64,000 nt of DNA from Panaeolus papilionaceus (lineage: Eukaryota; Basidiomycota; Agaricomycetes; Agaricales). The notes below the pieces were generated by a model, which did not search any database, was not told the origin of the DNA, and saw only the letters and a list, made by a program, of their open reading frames with translations. Position 1 is the first letter of the stretch; every line of letters begins with the position of its first letter. The stretch is from NCBI GenBank assembly GCA_015501605.1, contig JADNRZ010000002.1, positions 1,674,001-1,738,000 of the forward strand. Reading direction: 5' to 3'. A program made the position numbers and the translations under genes. Positions 39,193 through 47,366 of the stretch are shown piece by piece.

Positions 39193-40650
39193 TCAATCTT
39201 CCCATAGGCTCATCTTATGGTCATAGAACGAACAGCATCCAATCAAGCTTTTACTATCCAGCGATGCAGGAGCGTGCGACCAATCTGCACCATACGCTAA
39301 CGACTCGTGCGCGTCGTACCTCGATCGTACCCATCCGCCGTCCTTAAAAGCGAGGTTTGTGGTGTCCTCTCCAAACCGCACCACCTTGTACCCGTCGTGC
39401 ATACACGCAACTAAAAGGTCGTTTGCGCGTTCAGGATGGGGATGCCATTTAGCGCGCCAGACACCCCCTCCCACATCGATGCGTGTAAGCGGTGCTAACG
39501 GATTACGGACATCGAAAACTTGGACGGTATTGTTGTAACTGGTTGATTGGTGTATTAGCGGTCCGATCCCTAAGCGCGAAGCCTTACACCTACCTCCCCA
39601 CCGCAATAATATGTTCTTTATTTGGATGCGCCTGGATTGTTGTGACACCCGCTTCAAATCTACATTGCCAGCCTGAGTGAGATATAGTGGCAAGGAGAAC
39701 AGTGGACATATACAAACTACACCTTTTGTTAACGAATGTAGGTTGATCGAGGCTCTGTCGAATATCCCATCCTTTCATCTTCAAGTCGTCCCCGCCTGTG
39801 AGTGCATGTCTCCAAACGGGTTCCTTGGAAAGGCAAAAAATACCACATACCTGTATAGACAATGTTCGGATTCCATTGGTCCCACGTTGCTATCCACGGT
39901 TCATAGTCATGCGCATGCCAAGTTTCTGAGACAGAAAACCCCGTTCTGTCCCGTGGACGAATAACGCAGACACTACCGTTGGAAAGCGAGACGACAAGTG
40001 AACCAAGCGGCCTAACAAGAATCATTGATATTGGCTAGAGACGAATTTTTAATGCATCTCTCACTGTGTCTGATATTTTTGGTTGTCCCAAGCAAGAGAT
40101 AGGCATAGCGTTTCCTCGCTCGCGCATCTAACAGACACTTTTTGTCGGAATGCGCTCTTTGAACGAATGTTAGACAACTGCGCTATAAACTCCAGACCCC
40201 GCTTACATCCCGCCATTCAAGAATAGTGATACTCCCTTCAGAGTCGGCTACGCCGAGTAGCGGATTATTGGACGGAGCATAAGACCTCTCAAAACATCAA
40301 TTGCATTGCTAAAGATGATCACGGGGATGTGTACCATTTTACGTCCGGAATGGCTGGGAAATCCAGTGTCTGAAGTTGTTCGCTATCCGAGATCAGTGAG
40401 ACTTAGTCGAAGGAAGGGGTATCTAGAAAACATACAAACTTGGTGCACCAGCCTTATCAATGGTCGTTCGGAAAACGAGACATTGTCCTCGACGAGTTTG
40501 AGGTGTCGGGGCAGATCCGTCTTCTGGTGCCTCGGTTGAAGATGGGTGATCGACAAGCTTATAGGTGCCACAAACAAAGACATCCTGAAACCCTGAAATG
40601 GGACAAAACTCTAGCGTGTCTGCTGGAAATATTGTGTCAAAGAAAACCAT
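39193..40650 (-). CDS. DPH7: Diphthine methyltransferase DPH7 (WDR85/Rrt2), WD40 protein
   Basis: DPH7 removes the methyl ester from the diphthine intermediate on elongation factor 2, allowing the final amidation to diphthamide. The start MVFFDTIFPADTLEFCPISG, followed by VFVCGTYKL, matches the family N terminus (acidic Pro-Ala-Asp then CGTY). Other signatures in order on the minus strand are IATWDQWNPNIVYTG, ALTGGDDLKMKGWD, DVRNPLAPLTRIDVGGGVWR, KWHPHPE and LAYGADWS, with CSFYDHKMSLWED at the end. These are WD40 blades; the GGGVWR and YGADWS elements are diagnostic for DPH7. Several short introns interrupt it and the protein is about 390-410 residues, the usual size. It is divergent from the small membrane protein gene, separated by 227 bp. 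Confidence 0.85.
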
Positions 40651-40877
40651 GATAGTCACTTGAATTAAGTACTCTAACAGAACAAGAATCAGTACAAGTT
40701 CCTTGATCATATCCGGGCCGGCAACTTCTTTCACACGCCGATCCTAAGCGCTGTTGCGGAGAGTCAGTGTCGCGCTCTTCAACATTGCTGCTTTCCACCT
40801 TCAACATCACAAATTCTGCCCTGTTGCACTTGTCCATTCTTCTCGGATTCTGTAAAATATACTCGACAATTTGAACT

Positions 40878-41640
40878 ATGGACTTTGTTCAAACGCTGGA
40901 CCCTTCGAAACTCGTCCTTGGAGGAACTGTACGTCATACATTCAACATGAGGCTCTCGCATTACAGCTAATTGGTATTGCAGGTCCTTTCTTTCATTCTG
41001 AGCGCGGCTGTAGCGCCCGCTTATAATTTTCCGCTCTTTTTGTTTGGGTGCTACGCTCAAGAGAATACCGATGCTGCACAATCTATTCAGACGGTGGGTC
41101 ACGTCTCAACTCCCTTGTCCAAGGATGTTGTTAATCGTAATGGCGTTGGTGGACGTAGTTCACTGGGCTTCTAGGAGCTTCAGCAATCTTCGATATTGTT
41201 TGGATGGTCAGGCATGAGCAGAATGGATTCATCAAGTTTTTGACTGTCTGCCTCTTGCTCCTCAAGGTGCGCAATAATGCTATGTGCTATTTTCATGCAA
41301 TGCATGGTCAACGCCCGTCTAGCTCCCAACCTTCTTCGCATTCGCAAATGCTGTTCGTCAACGCGGCGGCCAATTTGGTGGACTCAGTGCGGGTAACATC
41401 AGTGGTCCAACTGGTTCGTAGCCCATTGACATACTGTGCGTGTCGTTTTGCTTACATTGCGCAACAGTTTGGTCAATGCCAGGCGGCTTCACGTCTAATG
41501 GCAGGGAAGGTTACCAAACTGTTGACGACGATTCGTTTATTAGGAGTGCAAGATTGCCAACAGGCCCTTCTCCGCCTCAAAAGCCATCTGTTCCAGAGCC
41601 TGCGGGCCCAGTAGCCCCAGGTGCATATCAGACTGTTTGA
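40878..41640 (+). CDS. Small conserved fungal membrane protein, function unknown
   Basis: Five exons can be joined in frame to give about 177 residues. The start MDFVQTLDPSKLVLGGT leads to a membrane segment VLSFILSAAVAPAYNFPLFLFG. After an Asn/Gln-rich loop, FTGLLGASAIFDIVWM forms a second membrane segment and FIKFLTVCLLLLKLPTFFAFAN a third. The C-terminal cytosolic tail contains GPTVWSMPGGFTSNGREGYQTV and a Pro-rich stretch, and the protein repeats YQTV at its very end. I recall this arrangement from uncharacterised basidiomycete proteins but know no function. Oddity: a 29-nt T tract begins 25 bp after the stop codon and marks the 3' end of a retrotransposon, so the native 3' flank has been replaced. 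Confidence 0.75.
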
Positions 41641-41665
41641 ACCAAGTACGTACTGCTTTGGACTG

Positions 41666-41694
<29 letters not shown>
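41666..41694 (-). repeat. Poly(A) tail of the LINE (T29 on the plus strand)
   Basis: Twenty-nine T in a row, directly at the 3' end of the minus-strand retrotransposon and 25 bp after the stop codon of the preceding gene. Position and orientation fit a reverse-transcribed poly(A) tail. Such runs shorten quickly, so a pure tract of this length suggests a young insertion. Confidence 0.8.
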
Positions 41695-41698
<4 letters not shown>

Positions 41699-41916
41699 AT
41701 ACGCCCCGATAGTGGCAGGGCCATATGTGGGGGTTCTAGTGAAGTGAAGTACATCTCTAATCTATGATGTGTCGTATCTATGTAGGGTATACTCTTTTCT
41801 ATATAATAGACCTTTTCAGGTCCGGGGGAGATAATTAGCTACAATATGAATTGGGTGGATATTGATAGTTGATTAGAGTTGTGGTATGGGAATTATTAGT
41901 TATATGTTATTTGTTT

Positions 41917-44900
41917 TCATCGGTTTACCTCCTTTGCGTTTCTCCCATCATCTATCGTCTCACGAAACCTCCCTAGAGTCCTTCTCCATCTCCCAGTCCT
42001 ATTGATATATCGGAATAGTGCTTTCATGCCTGTTTTCGATGATAGCAATTTCACGATTCCTCCCGCACTCCTGCCCTCTCTCCCTAGGCTCCTCATCATC
42101 TCTTCTCTTTCTCTCCTGTATCCTGCACATTGCATCAAGAAGTGATGTACGGTTTCTTGGTGACGATCGCATTTGTGGCATGTTGGGGATCCTAATTTAC
42201 CAATCGTGTATAGGTGTTTGGCGAGCGCGGCATGTTCTGATCGTAGCTGGAATATAATGCATGCTTGTTTCCGTTGCAGGCCCTTGATGAGTTTTTCATA
42301 TAGTCTTGATGGCATCGTCTGGTCGTATTTGTCTAGTTTTTGGAATCGCGGTGACTTCTCCCATAGCTGACGTCGTTCCAGTTTTGCCTTCGCGTTATAC
42401 TCTTGAAGTAGTGCAGCTTTGCTGGCTGGTAGCTTCCCCTCAGACCTCATCTTTGTTGCCTCTTTAGCACATTCATCTGCTCTCTCGTTGCCCTCTATCC
42501 CCTCGTGCCCCGGTGTCCATATGAATCGGATAACCGTGCTCCTGTTCATACTGAGTACCTTCTTTACGTTCCTCTGTATGTTTCTCCACATGTGTTGTGC
42601 TGACCCAGCCTTCTTGTTTCCGATCGTTGCTAGGACCGCTTGGTTGTCTAGTCCAATGACTATTCGACCTTTGCTCTTCCTTTGTGCCAGCTCTTCCAGT
42701 GCCAGGTCGACCCCCATGACTTCTGCTTCGTACACGGTATGCCTCTTCGTTCTCCCCAGAAACCTCTTCCTAACATTCACCTCTTCTTCCCCTTTGTATA
42801 TCACAGCTGCCGCTCCTATTCTCCCATCTAAGGCTGATCCATCAGTGTAGACTCTCCATTCATCCCTATCTCTCCTTTTCTCTTCCTCCGCTATCGCTCC
42901 CTCTCTCGTGTCTAACACCTTGCACACCACCCTTTTCTCGTCCCATTGGAGTTTCATTCCTGGTTGTATTTTCTCAGTGTTGTCGATGTCGATATTGAAC
43001 GCGTTCATGATGTGGTGTAGCGGAGTCGGGAACCGTTTCACGTATCGGTTTGTTGCGGAGGCGACAATCTTGTGCAGTGGGTTGCATTTTGGTAGCGTCG
43101 CTAGCCTCAGTGCCGCCTTGTAGTTCGCTTTCCGGATGGCGTGTTGGATCCTCTGCATCCCTGCGTGAACAGTGGCTGCGTCTCTAGGTGATGTATTCAT
43201 CCCTCCCACAACCATTAGAGCTACCCTCCCCGTCATGCTTTCCAGTTTCCTTTCCAGAGCTGACATTCTCTTCCCGTAGCCTGTTCTGCTTGGAGGGTGA
43301 AATACGTCGATTCCATACAGTATCCTTGGCATCGCTACTGCTTCAAAGAGGCGTCTGATGTTCTTGTAAGCCACTCCTCCTTTCTGCTTCGCTATTCTGC
43401 TGAATTTCCCTATCCATTCCGCTGTTTTCCCCACCACTGCTGCGTTCTGCTTCTTCCACCTCAGATCCTGATCTATGATTATTCCTAGGAATTTCGCATG
43501 CATCGTTGGTTGGATTATGTGCCTGCGTAATCTGAGAGGTGGACGATCCATTTCTACCTGTGGTCCTGTACCCAGTGGGTTCGGTTTCTTCCGTCGCGTC
43601 GCATCAACCAGTTGGAATTTCTCAATCCCGAACGAGCAATTATGCTTGTCTGCCCATTCTAGTATCCCTCCCGGTTTCTCCATGATCTCTTTGAGCTTCC
43701 GGTGAGTTTCGTTGAAGTCCTTCCCTGTTGCTACCAGTCCAATGTCGTCCACGAAGGCTAACACTGTTGTTCCTTTTTGTCTGTTTGTCATTTTGGGGAT
43801 ATCAGCGTTGTACAACAGATAGAGAATTAGGGATTGCGCGTCTCCTTGGTCGAGTCCGTCCCCCACCTCGAACTCCTTGGACTTGTAGTCATCAAACATC
43901 AGCATCGTCCGCCGTCCCTCATTCCTCCTCTTCACCCACTCTACATGTCCTTCCGGCACCCCTTTGGTCCTCAGGTCGTGTGTCAAGACGTCCATCGCCA
44001 CACTGGGGAATGCTCCCTTGACATCTAGAAAAAGTGCTGAAGCCACTTCCCTCTTCCTCCATGCGTCTAGGATTGTTTTGACTAGCAGGTGTATGGAATC
44101 TGTCGTTGATCTTCCTGCTCTCCCTCCGAAGTGGTGGTCTGGTAGAAGCTTGTGTTTCTCGACGTGGAAAACCAGAGATCTCGTTTTGCAGGTGTTTAGA
44201 AGCCTCGCTATCCCATCAGCTAGGACAATCGGTCTATACGCTCCTGTCACCGTGTAGTCACCTTTCCCTGGTTTCTGCAATATAGGCGTTTCTGTAATCT
44301 TCCAATCAGATGGGTAGAAATTCGTTGTGTCAGTCGCTCTGAAGAGCGGTCCTAGATAGGGCACCAGGATTTCCCTTGCGTTTACGAATACGGCGTTAGA
44401 CGGGGACTCCAGTTTGGATTTCTTGTATGGTTTGAGCTCCTTGATAGCTGCGGTGATTTCTTCATCCGTTACAGGGTGATACTTCCATTTCTCAGCAGGG
44501 TAGTCTGCCTGGTCGCCATCGACTTGTGGTGCAGTCCTTTTCGGGAAGAATGCTTCAAAGAAGGCCTCCCCCTTCTCTTCGTTGTTCGTTGCCACCGTCT
44601 CTCTCCCCTCTTCTCCTCTTATGACCAGTGGTGGTACCCTTGCCCTTGACCCATCCCCTCCCTTCCCCGCTATCATCTTCCCCGCCACCCATATATCCTT
44701 CTCGTCCAAGTCTTCTAACCATCCCTCCCAGTGTTGTTTCTTTTCTCTCCTTATTGCCTGCGCGTAATCATTCCTCTTCCTTCTGTATTCCTCCCTTATG
44801 TCCTCATTGTCTTCCTGTAGCGCCCTCCTCGCTAGCTCTCTCACCTCCGCTCTCTTCTTTGCCAGGTCCTTCATCCACCATCTCTTCTTCCATGGTATCT

Positions 44901-45858
44901 CTTTCGCTCTTGGGACTACCTCTTGTGTAGTTTCCTTTATCGCTTTTTCCAGCCTGTCCTTGGCATCCAGGAATGCAACCACCTCTCCCCTCTTGAATTC
45001 CCTAGGTCGTCCTACCCTTTTTAGCTTCTCCCTCAAGGTGACTCGGAATTTCTCCCAGTCTGTGGCCCTGTAAATGTACTCTTCCTTCTTCACCACCATC
45101 TCTACCCCTACGTCGAGAATGGTTTCCACCGGGAAGTGGTCAGTCTTTGTTACCCTCTCCTCTTCCCTCGTTCTGCACTTAACAACCCTTGATTCCAGCC
45201 CTTCGCTACAGAACACATTGTCCACCCTAGTCCTATTTTTCGTTGTTGATGCTTCTAAGGTTGTGACGTCCTTGGGTAAGGTCATTTGCATTCCGTATGC
45301 TGTAGTCATATTGATTAAACGTTGCGCAGCTCGTAGGTTCGGAATGGTGAACAGGTGGTGGTTACGTTCTTCGTCCCATATCGGATGGTGTCTGTTGAAA
45401 TCCCCTGCCCATATCATCTCTGATCTAATGGCCTCGTCATCTCTCCTCCACATCTCCTTCTCCCTCAGGTCTCGTGCTAGTGCTGCCAGGCTGTGATCGT
45501 TGTTGCAATCGTTGTATACATTGTATATCCTCACTTGCAAATGCGCCAGTCTGACCGTTATTGCAACTACGTCGGGGCTGTTTAGTGCGTCCTGTGTCCA
45601 TTGATTGGAGCTAATACTGGTGCTGACTAGAGTTACTGCTCTTGTCTTTTTGGGGTCGTCTAGGTGTCCTGATGGGTATGCTACCCTCCATCTCGCGTTT
45701 GCCCTCGTGTTCCCTAGGAAGTCAATGTGCGGTTCTTGTATTAGGACCATTCCGTACTCTTTTGGGTCGATCCTGCTTAGCATATCTTCTTGCGCGTATA
45801 ATGATCTATTCAGGTTCTGTTGCCAAATTTTGAAGTGTCGTTGTGGTGTACCGTTCAT
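41917..45858 (-). CDS. LINE ORF2: APE-type endonuclease, reverse transcriptase, RNase H
   Basis: This protein nicks target DNA and copies the element RNA into the genome by target-primed reverse transcription. It has 1313 codons with no interruption. The N-terminal endonuclease shows WQQNLNRS, LIQEPHID, AGDFNRHHPIWD and TDHFPVET. The reverse transcriptase includes YRPIVLADGIARLLN, FGGRAGRSTTDSIH, LFLDVKGAFPSV and the catalytic FVDD at about residue 700. RNase H begins at VYTDGSALDG (about residue 1003) and keeps the acidic set in YEAEVMG, GLDNQAVL and GNERADECAKEA. A Cys/His cluster (CHKC...HHFLMQC) lies near the C terminus, as in other fungal LINEs. The ATG overlaps the ORF1 stop in ATGA, suggesting translation by reinitiation. 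All catalytic residues look intact. Confidence 0.9.
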   Translation of the reverse strand: MNGTPQRHFKIWQQNLNRSLYAQEDMLSRIDPKEYGMVLIQEPHIDFLGNTRANARWRVAYPSGHLDDPKKTRAVTLVSTSISSNQWTQDALNSPDVVAITVRLAHLQVRIYNVYNDCNNDHSLAALARDLREKEMWRRDDEAIRSEMIWAGDFNRHHPIWDEERNHHLFTIPNLRAAQRLINMTTAYGMQMTLPKDVTTLEASTTKNRTRVDNVFCSEGLESRVVKCRTREEERVTKTDHFPVETILDVGVEMVVKKEEYIYRATDWEKFRVTLREKLKRVGRPREFKRGEVVAFLDAKDRLEKAIKETTQEVVPRAKEIPWKKRWWMKDLAKKRAEVRELARRALQEDNEDIREEYRRKRNDYAQAIRREKKQHWEGWLEDLDEKDIWVAGKMIAGKGGDGSRARVPPLVIRGEEGRETVATNNEEKGEAFFEAFFPKRTAPQVDGDQADYPAEKWKYHPVTDEEITAAIKELKPYKKSKLESPSNAVFVNAREILVPYLGPLFRATDTTNFYPSDWKITETPILQKPGKGDYTVTGAYRPIVLADGIARLLNTCKTRSLVFHVEKHKLLPDHHFGGRAGRSTTDSIHLLVKTILDAWRKREVASALFLDVKGAFPSVAMDVLTHDLRTKGVPEGHVEWVKRRNEGRRTMLMFDDYKSKEFEVGDGLDQGDAQSLILYLLYNADIPKMTNRQKGTTVLAFVDDIGLVATGKDFNETHRKLKEIMEKPGGILEWADKHNCSFGIEKFQLVDATRRKKPNPLGTGPQVEMDRPPLRLRRHIIQPTMHAKFLGIIIDQDLRWKKQNAAVVGKTAEWIGKFSRIAKQKGGVAYKNIRRLFEAVAMPRILYGIDVFHPPSRTGYGKRMSALERKLESMTGRVALMVVGGMNTSPRDAATVHAGMQRIQHAIRKANYKAALRLATLPKCNPLHKIVASATNRYVKRFPTPLHHIMNAFNIDIDNTEKIQPGMKLQWDEKRVVCKVLDTREGAIAEEEKRRDRDEWRVYTDGSALDGRIGAAAVIYKGEEEVNVRKRFLGRTKRHTVYEAEVMGVDLALEELAQRKSKGRIVIGLDNQAVLATIGNKKAGSAQHMWRNIQRNVKKVLSMNRSTVIRFIWTPGHEGIEGNERADECAKEATKMRSEGKLPASKAALLQEYNAKAKLERRQLWEKSPRFQKLDKYDQTMPSRLYEKLIKGLQRKQACIIFQLRSEHAALAKHLYTIGKLGSPTCHKCDRHQETVHHFLMQCAGYRREREEMMRSLGREGRSAGGIVKLLSSKTGMKALFRYINRTGRWRRTLGRFRETIDDGRNAKEVNR

Positions 45859-46565
45859 TGGTTAAAAGCATAAAATGGGGTTGTTGTCTGGTCCTTGCTC
45901 CTGTATTCCTGGCTCCTCATCTCTCCTGTCCTGCCTCTCATTGTTTCCATCAAAGTGGTTTGCCTTAGGGCATCCTTCTTCTTTCCCCACATATCGTTAT
46001 CCAGGTTCAACTCCTCGTCGCCCCAACTTCCCGTACCTGTCCCATTCCCAAAGGGTTGATCATCATCAAATGCCTGTGTTTCTGCCTCAGTTCCTCCTCC
46101 GTTCTCGCCTCCCGCTTCGCCTTCCTCTGCCCTCCTCTTCTCTTCAATCTCGATCAGGTATTCGTCTTTGTATGTGAGATGGGTTGCTGGGTCCTCCGTT
46201 GCAAAGAGTCTGCGGTTGTTGCATGGGAATTGTTCCCCTAATCGTCGTATTTCTTCAATATACCATGGGCATCTCTCATCGTCCCTTGGTCCGTGACCCT
46301 TCCCTCCACAGTTCCTGCACTCGTAAGTGTTCCTTGCTGTATTCCTGCAACTCCTAAAGTTGTGGCCTTCTCCTCCGCATTTTGAACAGCACATTGCCTT
46401 CTTGCATACCCCCGCATGGTGTCCTGGTTCTTGACAATTATTGCACTGATCTGGTTCTACCACCTTCTTCCTCACGTTCAGCTCCTCCTCCATGATCGCT
46501 ATCCCCCCTTCTAACATTCTATTGGCTTGTTCAGCCGATCGCATCGCTATTATCAAGGTCGCCGT
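45855..46565 (-). pseudogene. LINE ORF1 (gag-like, CCHC zinc knuckles), 5'-truncated
   Basis: This is the nucleic-acid-binding partner protein of the element. About 237 codons remain. The reading enters as TLIIAMRSAEQANRML, which corresponds to the middle of typical Tad-type ORF1 proteins, then NVRKKVVEPDQ and three CCHC knuckles (CNNCQEPGHHAGVC, CSKCGGEGHNFRSC, CRNCGGKGHGPRDDERC). The rest is an acidic, Gly-rich tail ending FYAFNQ. An in-frame TGA at 46569-46571 lies just before the recognisable part, and about half the usual ORF1 length is missing. The first remaining ATG is at 46544. The stop overlaps the ORF2 start by ATGA (45855-45858). Confidence 0.8.
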
Positions 46566-46740
46566 CCATCAGTAAAAGTTTTGAAAGTCGGTTTGTGGTT
46601 TCAAGTCCGACCATTATGTAACGGTTCTACATCTGGTGATATGGGTATACATGGCTATGCAGCCAGAATTTTTCTTGATACCAGACGTATGATACTATCC
46701 CATACTCGATGTCTTAGGGTATGGTCCATATAATAAAGCG

Positions 46741-46905
46741 GAATTCTGGTTCCACCTTGTGATCATGACCTCAGGTTTAAGAGATGATTGCTAGTCCTTA
46801 CGATCGGATAGTCTAACTGTTAATCACAATGTCATTTGGTAGAACTTAGATCAAGAGATGTCAGCAGACCTACAAGCGGAGTCAATGACCAACATGACCT
46901 TACAT
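46741..46905. repeat. Diverged direct repeat, copy 1
   Basis: A 165-bp block, from GAATTCTGGTTCCAC to AACATGACCTTACAT, is repeated in the same orientation 214 bp further right. Shared islands include CCTTACG, AACTTAGA.CAA and GATGTCAGCA. Overall identity by eye is about two thirds to 70 percent. It lies between the LINE and the Plavaka gene and is non-coding. Origin unknown. Confidence 0.6.
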
Positions 46906-46954
46906 CTCTTTTGCTACTCTTACATCTATGTGATAACTGACATGTAATGAGCTT

Positions 46955-47119
46955 GAATCCTGGTTCCACGCTATAATTGTGTTCCTAGGCCTCGACCTTG
47001 GTTACCTGTCCTTACGTTCAGATAGCCTGACCGTTGATCGAAATGCTGTGCGAGAAAACTTAGACCAATGGATGTCAGCACCCCTACAAGTGGCGGCACT
47101 GCCTAACATGACCTTGCAT
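46955..47119. repeat. Diverged direct repeat, copy 2
   Basis: Second 165-bp copy, from GAATCCTGGTTCCAC to AACATGACCTTGCAT, aligning end to end with copy 1 at equal length. The 49-bp spacer between copies is not repeated. It may be a tandem unit of an older element. Confidence 0.6.
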
Positions 47120-47366
47120 AGGCTTTCCTCAGCTGCTCTGTTGCCAGCCTTCCGGCCTAAGAACACGCTTCAAGTTCCCGCTATAATCCTTTGTAACTTG
47201 AGGTCACCCTTCCCTTGAGCTTTAGTCGCGAGAAAATGAAGGGTAAGAAAGACTATACATTAGATAAAATTGGATATACTAGTAAAGATCAGACCGAATT
47301 CATACAAACTGCGAGAAAAAATAAACATAAAACGAAAGCAACAACTGTCGACTGAATGGGTGGGGG

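Larger units (their letters stand above)
41666..46565 (-). mobile_element. Non-LTR retrotransposon (LINE, Tad-like), 5'-truncated, with poly(A) tail
   Basis: The element lies on the minus strand. Its 3' end is marked by 29 consecutive T on the plus strand (41666-41694), equal to a poly(A) tail. Upstream come a 3' untranslated region (41695-41916), ORF2 (45858-41917) and an ORF1 remnant (to about 46565). There are no LTRs. The ORF1 remnant plus ORF2 with endonuclease, reverse transcriptase and RNase H fits the Tad clade of fungal LINEs. The 5' edge is placed where the ORF1 frame meets a stop at 46569-46571. I did not find a convincing target-site duplication around the two ends. The uninterrupted poly(A) and the open 1313-codon ORF2 point to a recent insertion. 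Confidence 0.85.

Noticed and set aside
42419..45865. Several plus-strand open frames of 60-140 codons inside the LINE
   Set aside because: They are antisense to the intact 1313-codon ORF2 and show the Ser/Leu/Pro-rich composition expected of antisense frames.
46590..46625. GGTTTCAAGTCC near the LINE 5' edge as a tRNA B box
   Set aside because: No A box at a proper distance and no cloverleaf folding; only a short GTCGG/CCGAC stem is present.
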